Shown here piece by piece: positions 6,850 through 9,815 of a stretch of 9,815 nt of DNA (position 1 is the first letter of the stretch; every line of letters starts with the position of its first letter). A program made the translations under genes and the position numbers. Under the pieces are notes generated by a model. The model was not told the DNA's origin, made no database searches, and saw only the letters and a list, made by a program, of their open reading frames with translations. This DNA comes from JAVBPB01 sp031549965 (GTDB taxonomy: Bacteria; Bacillota; Clostridia; Lachnospirales; Lachnospiraceae), in assembly GCA_031549965.1 (NCBI GenBank), contig JAVBPB010000011.1:1-9815 (forward strand), given 5' to 3'.

Positions 6850-6858
6850 TTGATATAA
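6850..6858 (+). promoter_or_regulatory. Extended -10 promoter for the esterase and immunity genes
   Basis: Seen: TGATATAAT, that is TG, one base, then consensus TATAAT at 6853-6858, starting 8 bp after the cardiolipin synthase stop and about 57 bp before the ATG at 6915. No good -35 box is present at 17 bp, which extended -10 promoters tolerate. It would drive the esterase remnant and, by readthrough, the immunity-like gene. Confidence 0.5.
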
Positions 6859-6914
6859 TTTTGAGCTATAAAAGGATAGAAAGAAATATATTAAAAAATA
6901 GGAGTGTAAATAAT

Positions 6915-7746
6915 ATGATAAAATCTAGGTCAATCTAATATGGCTGGTCGTGGTTTTTTACATGATGTAGAACCCATTTATAATGAAAAAATAAAAATGC
7001 TTCGTAATGGTAAATGGCAAATGATGACAGAACCAATTAATTACGATCGTCCAGTTGCTGGTGTAAGTCTAGCAGCATCTTTTGCAGAAGCTTTAATACA
7101 CGAGAATCCTAATGATGAAATTGGATTAATTCCGTGCGCAGAAGGAGGTAGTTCTTTAGATGATTGTAATCCTCTAGGAGCACTTTATAAACATGCTATA
7201 TCTGAAGCTAAATTTGCACTTGAAACGAGTGAGATTTGCGGTATACTTTGGCATCAAGGTGAAAGTGATAGTTTGAATGGTCTACATGAAACATATTATG
7301 AAAAGCTATGTTTAATTATAGATAGTATTCGAAAAGAACTAAATCTTCAAAACGTTCCGCTAATCATCGGTGAACTTGAAGATTATCTTGGTAAAACGGC
7401 ATTTGGATTACATTCGTCAGAATTTCAAAAAATTAATGAACAATTGTATAGATTTGCACAAGAAAAACTTAATTGTTATTATGTAACAGCAAAAGGTTTA
7501 ACAGCAAATCCTGATGGCATCCATTTAGATGCAGTTTCACAAAGAAAGTTTGGCTATAGATATTTTAAGGCATTTTAAAATAAATGTCATGTTTTAGAAC
7601 CACTTTGTGATGAAGAAAAATCACTAATAGTAAAAAATAATTATTCTAAAAATGAGCAAATATACATTCAAAGTATGAATTTAGCTCTTGGAAAAATTAC
7701 TTATTCTGAATTTGAAGTATTACTTGCGAAAATAATGCGTCTATAA
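6915..7746 (+). pseudogene. SASA-family carbohydrate (sialate-type) O-acetylesterase, broken twice
   Basis: Family: SGNH-type esterases (SASA domain, PF03629) that remove acetyl groups from sugars. Seen: the ribosome site AGGAG and ATG (6915) start a frame reading only MIKSRSI before TAA (6936-6938). The block I motif GQSNMAG, whose Ser is the nucleophile, is encoded at 6928-6948 in another frame that has stops just before it and no start codon upstream of the Ser. From 6940 the frame reads on through LWHQGESD and NPDGIHLD (catalytic Asp/His block) to a TAA at 7576-7578. After that stop the same frame stays open with a family-like tail (HVLEPL, then NLALGKITYSEFE) up to TAA at 7744-7746. Inference: a short deletion of 3n+2 bases, most simply 11, removed the codons before GQSN, and a point mutation made the second stop. 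An unbroken copy would be about 280 residues. The piece from 6940 to 7578 (212 residues) may be translated but lacks the nucleophile. Confidence 0.85.
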
Positions 7747-7785
7747 ATTATTAAGTATAAAAATTATTTAAATGGAGAAAAAGTT

Positions 7786-8265
7786 ATGCCGGCTAAGAAA
7801 ATATCATTAATTAAACATGATCCACAGTTGCTCGAAATGATTAAAAAGACAGATCATAAAACATTAGCCATATGGGCAATAGATTGTTTTAATCGCGGAT
7901 TGTTTATGTTTAATAAAGATTACCCAGAAAATGAGATTATTGATAAAGCGATAAGTATTCTTAAGTTATGGATAAATGATAGCATCTCAATGTGGGAGGC
8001 TAGGAAATATTGCTGGACTGTTTTGAAAGCTGCTAGAGATATAGAGATTAAAGATAAAGTTGCCTGTCAAATACTAAGAGCATGTTCACATACTTTAGCA
8101 ACCTGTCATGTTCAAAAACATTCAGAAGGATCTGGAATGTATATAAATTCTGCAATTTATTATTTTTATATTAATAAAGAAGATGTTAGTAAGATTATAG
8201 AAGAAGAGAAAAAGTGGCAATCTGAGCGGTTATATGCACTTAATCAAATAATTGAAAAGGAATAA
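7786..8265 (+). CDS. Imm-5-like putative immunity protein
   Basis: Resembles the Imm-5-like helical family, annotated as putative immunity proteins thought to neutralise a partner toxin by binding. Seen: 159 residues, soluble and mostly helical. HKTLAIWAIDCFNRGLFMF at 24-42 corresponds to the family's opening Trp-Ala helix. AISILKLWINDSISMWEARK (55-74) and ILRACSHTLATCHVQKHSEG (96-115) match the later Ala/His-containing repeats, the last being the most typical block. The C-terminus is a charged helix. The ATG at 7786 has GGAG 8 nt upstream. It follows the broken esterase by 39 bp with no promoter of its own seen, so it probably depends on the upstream transcript. No toxin gene lies beside it, so it is either an orphan immunity gene or has another function. 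Family recognition is from memory of the motif pattern. Confidence 0.7.
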   Translation: MPAKKISLIKHDPQLLEMIKKTDHKTLAIWAIDCFNRGLFMFNKDYPENEIIDKAISILKLWINDSISMWEARKYCWTVLKAARDIEIKDKVACQILRACSHTLATCHVQKHSEGSGMYINSAIYYFYINKEDVSKIIEEEKKWQSERLYALNQIIEKE

Positions 8266-8272
8266 GTATAAA

Positions 8273-8298
8273 AAAAACACCTTTGGTGTTTTTATTTT
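8273..8298. terminator. Bidirectional terminator between convergent genes
   Basis: Seen: AAAAACACC (8273-8281) pairs with GGTGTTTTT (8285-8293) around a TTT loop, with As on the left and Ts on the right, so it works for both strands. It starts 7 bp after the immunity gene stop, and its right arm overlaps the helicase stop codon (TAA read from 8294 to 8292). Confidence 0.85.
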
Positions 8299-9554
8299 GT
8301 AGTCTTACTTAAGAATTTATTTTTCGAAGGTTTTTGACTTTTTTGTTTATTTTGACTAGAAGGGATTCCTTTTGGGAAATTATTTCTTTGTTTACTTTTT
8401 GGCGGAGTTTTTTCTAATACAACCATCGGATATGGATGATTTATTGTGACATCAATTTTCTTTTTGATAAGTTTTTCAATTGATTTTAACATATCAACTT
8501 CATCAATATCACAAAATGAAAAAGATATACCATTTCTACCAGCTCTTCCCGTTCTTCCAATACGATGAACATAAGTTTCTTCAGTATCCGGCAAGTCAAA
8601 ATTTATAACATGCGTAATATGTTCAATATCTATTCCTCTTGCAGCGATATCTGTGGCAACTAAAACTTTAACTTTTCCACTTTTAAAATTATCTAAAGCA
8701 AATTGTCTTGCTGTTTGTGATTTGTATCCATGTATCGCAAAAGATTGAATATTGGCTTTTGCTAATTTTTCTGTAAGTTTATTAGCTCCATGTTTAGTTT
8801 TTGAAAAAACTAAAGTTGATAACATCTCTTTATTATTCTTTAATAACCAGACTAGCAAATCTGGTTTTTTCGCCTTATCAACCATATATACACTTTGTGT
8901 AATTTTATCTACAGTAGAAGAAACTGGCGTAACCGTAACATTTACAGGATCTATAAGTAATGATGTTGCTAGTTTCATTATCTCTGATGGCATTGTAGCA
9001 GTAAAGAATAATGTCTGTTTTTTCTTTGGTAAAAAAGTAATTACCTTTTTGACATCATGGATAAAACCCATATCTAACATTCTATCAGCTTCATCAAGAA
9101 CAAACACTTCAATATCCTTTAAATCAACCGCTTTTTGGTTAATAAGGTCAAGTAATCTACCAGGTGTAGCAATTAAAACATCGATTCCATTTTTGATAGT
9201 CTTTACTTGATTAACTTGCGAGACACCGCCCATAATAACACCATATTTGAACTTGGTGTTTTTCCCATAGTTAACAAAAGACTCATATATTTGTAAAGCT
9301 AATTCTCTTGTTGGAGTCATAATTAATGATTTTATTTTACGTGGATAAACCATTTCTGTGTTCAATAATCTTTGCAATATAGGTAAAGCAAATGAAGCTG
9401 TTTTACCAGTCCCCGTCTGTGCACATCCTAATATATCTTTATATAATAAAGCCGGTGGTATAGCTTGTTCTTGAATAGGAGATGGATTAACGTAACCTTG
9501 TTCTGTTATAGCATCTAATAATCTTTTATCTAGATTTAAATCTTTAAATTCCAA
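8292..9554 (-). CDS. DEAD-box ATP-dependent RNA helicase (RhlE/DeaD type)
   Basis: Unwinds short RNA duplexes with ATP; relatives act in ribosome assembly, mRNA decay or cold adaptation. Seen in order: Q motif (FKDLNLDKRL, GYVNPSPIQEQ; 3-30), Walker A AQTGTGKT (45-52), PTRELA (81-86), GG at 109-110, TPGR (130-133), DEAD (154-157), motif III as TAT rather than the common SAT (185-187), VFSKTKHGA (249-257), ATDIAARGIDI (300-310) and HRIGRTGRAGR (330-340). After about 375 comes a basic, disordered tail rich in Lys, Ser and Pro that probably binds RNA. At 420 residues it is typical of compact RhlE-like enzymes. The start is TTG at 9554-9552, set by AGAGGT about 8 nt before it; no ATG or GTG start lies nearby in frame. 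It is the best-conserved housekeeping-type gene here and runs opposite to the accessory block. Confidence 0.95.
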   Translation of the reverse strand: MEFKDLNLDKRLLDAITEQGYVNPSPIQEQAIPPALLYKDILGCAQTGTGKTASFALPILQRLLNTEMVYPRKIKSLIMTPTRELALQIYESFVNYGKNTKFKYGVIMGGVSQVNQVKTIKNGIDVLIATPGRLLDLINQKAVDLKDIEVFVLDEADRMLDMGFIHDVKKVITFLPKKKQTLFFTATMPSEIMKLATSLLIDPVNVTVTPVSSTVDKITQSVYMVDKAKKPDLLVWLLKNNKEMLSTLVFSKTKHGANKLTEKLAKANIQSFAIHGYKSQTARQFALDNFKSGKVKVLVATDIAARGIDIEHITHVINFDLPDTEETYVHRIGRTGRAGRNGISFSFCDIDEVDMLKSIEKLIKKKIDVTINHPYPMVVLEKTPPKSKQRNNFPKGIPSSQNKQKSQKPSKNKFLSKTTK

Positions 9555-9592
9555 TTTCTTACCTCTGTTACATCTATTTAACTAACACGAGA

Positions 9593-9601
9593 ATTATATC
9601 A
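9593..9601 (-). promoter_or_regulatory. Extended -10 promoter of the DEAD-box helicase
   Basis: Seen on the minus strand: TGATATAAT (9601 to 9593), an extended -10 with a perfect TATAAT, about 38 bp before the TTG start. No good -35 is present. It lies between the stop of the YhcG-like gene (9621) and the helicase start, so the helicase can be transcribed alone. The same TGATATAAT string forms the esterase promoter at 6850-6858. Confidence 0.6.
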
Positions 9602-9620
9602 CATTTAAATCTTAAAACGA

Positions 9621-9815
9621 CTACTTATTTTTACTAATTTCAATAACCCTATTAAAATCATCTTCAGAAGGTAGATAAGTTAAATACTTAGAAGCATATA
9701 ACTTATCCGTATCATTTAAAACACTATATTTAACCATCGTTTTATTTGTATGACTAGATAATATAATACCTATAGTAGGATTATGATATATTTCTTTTAT
9801 TTCTCCATCATAATA
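9621..9815 (-). CDS. YhcG/DUF1016 nuclease-like protein, C-terminal fragment (runs off window)
   Basis: Only the last 64 codons are inside the window; the stop is TAG (9623 to 9621). Seen: HNPTIGIILSS, then MVKYSV, LYASKYLTYLP and SEDDF. This is the C-terminal signature of the YhcG family (DUF1016, PF06250), a PD-(D/E)XK nuclease-fold family usually 330-380 residues long and common in accessory regions of gut bacteria. The catalytic residues partly lie upstream, beyond the right edge, so activity cannot be judged. The usual NPTIGLILC segment here has Ser-Ser in place of the common Cys-Lys. It is 66 bp upstream of the helicase on the same strand. Assignment rests on motif memory over a short piece. 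Confidence 0.75.
   Translation of the reverse strand, partial: YYDGEIKEIYHNPTIGIILSSHTNKTMVKYSVLNDTDKLYASKYLTYLPSEDDFNRVIEISKNK

Noticed and set aside
1936..7746. Reading the block of Fic, methyltransferase, phosphorylase and cardiolipin synthase as one new defence system
   Set aside because: The genes have separate promoters, terminators and repeats between them, and no shared domain logic; nothing in the sequence ties them into one functional unit.
8752..9210. Open frame of 152 codons on the plus strand inside the helicase
   Set aside because: Antisense to conserved helicase motifs; no ribosome site and no family resemblance.
1..9815. Alternative genetic code with TGA read as tryptophan
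   Set aside because: All tryptophans in recognisable proteins use TGG and no conserved frame crosses TGA; the absence of TGA stops is explained by AT bias and the small number of genes.

Overview
This 9.8 kb window is strongly AT-rich and comes from a low-GC Gram-positive-type bacterium (Bacillota, or a related Mollicutes-like lineage that keeps the standard code). Every tryptophan codon in the readable genes is TGG, no gene is interrupted by TGA, and all visible stops are TAA or TAG. Shine-Dalgarno sites (GGAGG, GGTGG, AGAGGT) and intrinsic terminators with T-runs are typical of that group. The exact taxon cannot be read from the sequence.

Layout, left to right. (1) 1-1605: a large serine recombinase whose first part, including the nucleophilic serine, has been replaced by unrelated sequence carrying a long hairpin; it is probably a dead relic of an integrated element. 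(2) 1606-1935: a gene-free stretch with a long imperfect hairpin ending in a T-run, the first copy (A) of a dispersed repeat, a small terminator, and a clean promoter whose spacer is filled by an 18-bp perfect palindrome. (3) 1936-2856: a Fic-family AMP-transferase with an N-terminal helix-turn-helix and a class II inhibitory motif, possibly its own regulator. (4) 2968-3507: a small SAM-dependent methyltransferase. (5) 3508-3749: repeat copy B and a candidate promoter. (6) 3750-4514: a nucleoside phosphorylase-superfamily protein, followed by repeat copy C and a strong terminator. (7) 4785-5129: a small charged protein of unknown function. (8) 5187-6842: a cardiolipin synthase with both HKD motifs. 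(9) 6915-7746: a SASA-family carbohydrate esterase broken by a 5' frameshift and an in-frame stop. (10) 7786-8265: an Imm-5-like putative immunity protein. (11) On the minus strand, a DEAD-box RNA helicase (8292-9554, TTG start) and the C-terminus of a YhcG/DUF1016 nuclease-like protein running off the right edge.

The genes do not form one pathway. Most sit alone or in pairs with their own promoter or terminator, which fits an accessory region of separately acquired, partly decaying genes. The plus-strand block converges on the helicase at a shared bidirectional terminator.

The least explained signal is the 40-bp repeat found three times in the same orientation. Two of the three copies (A and C) share a longer architecture: repeat, 36-37 nt, ATAGAAAAA, then a terminator hairpin. 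This could be an undescribed small RNA or mobile repeat family. I found no convincing new multi-gene system here.
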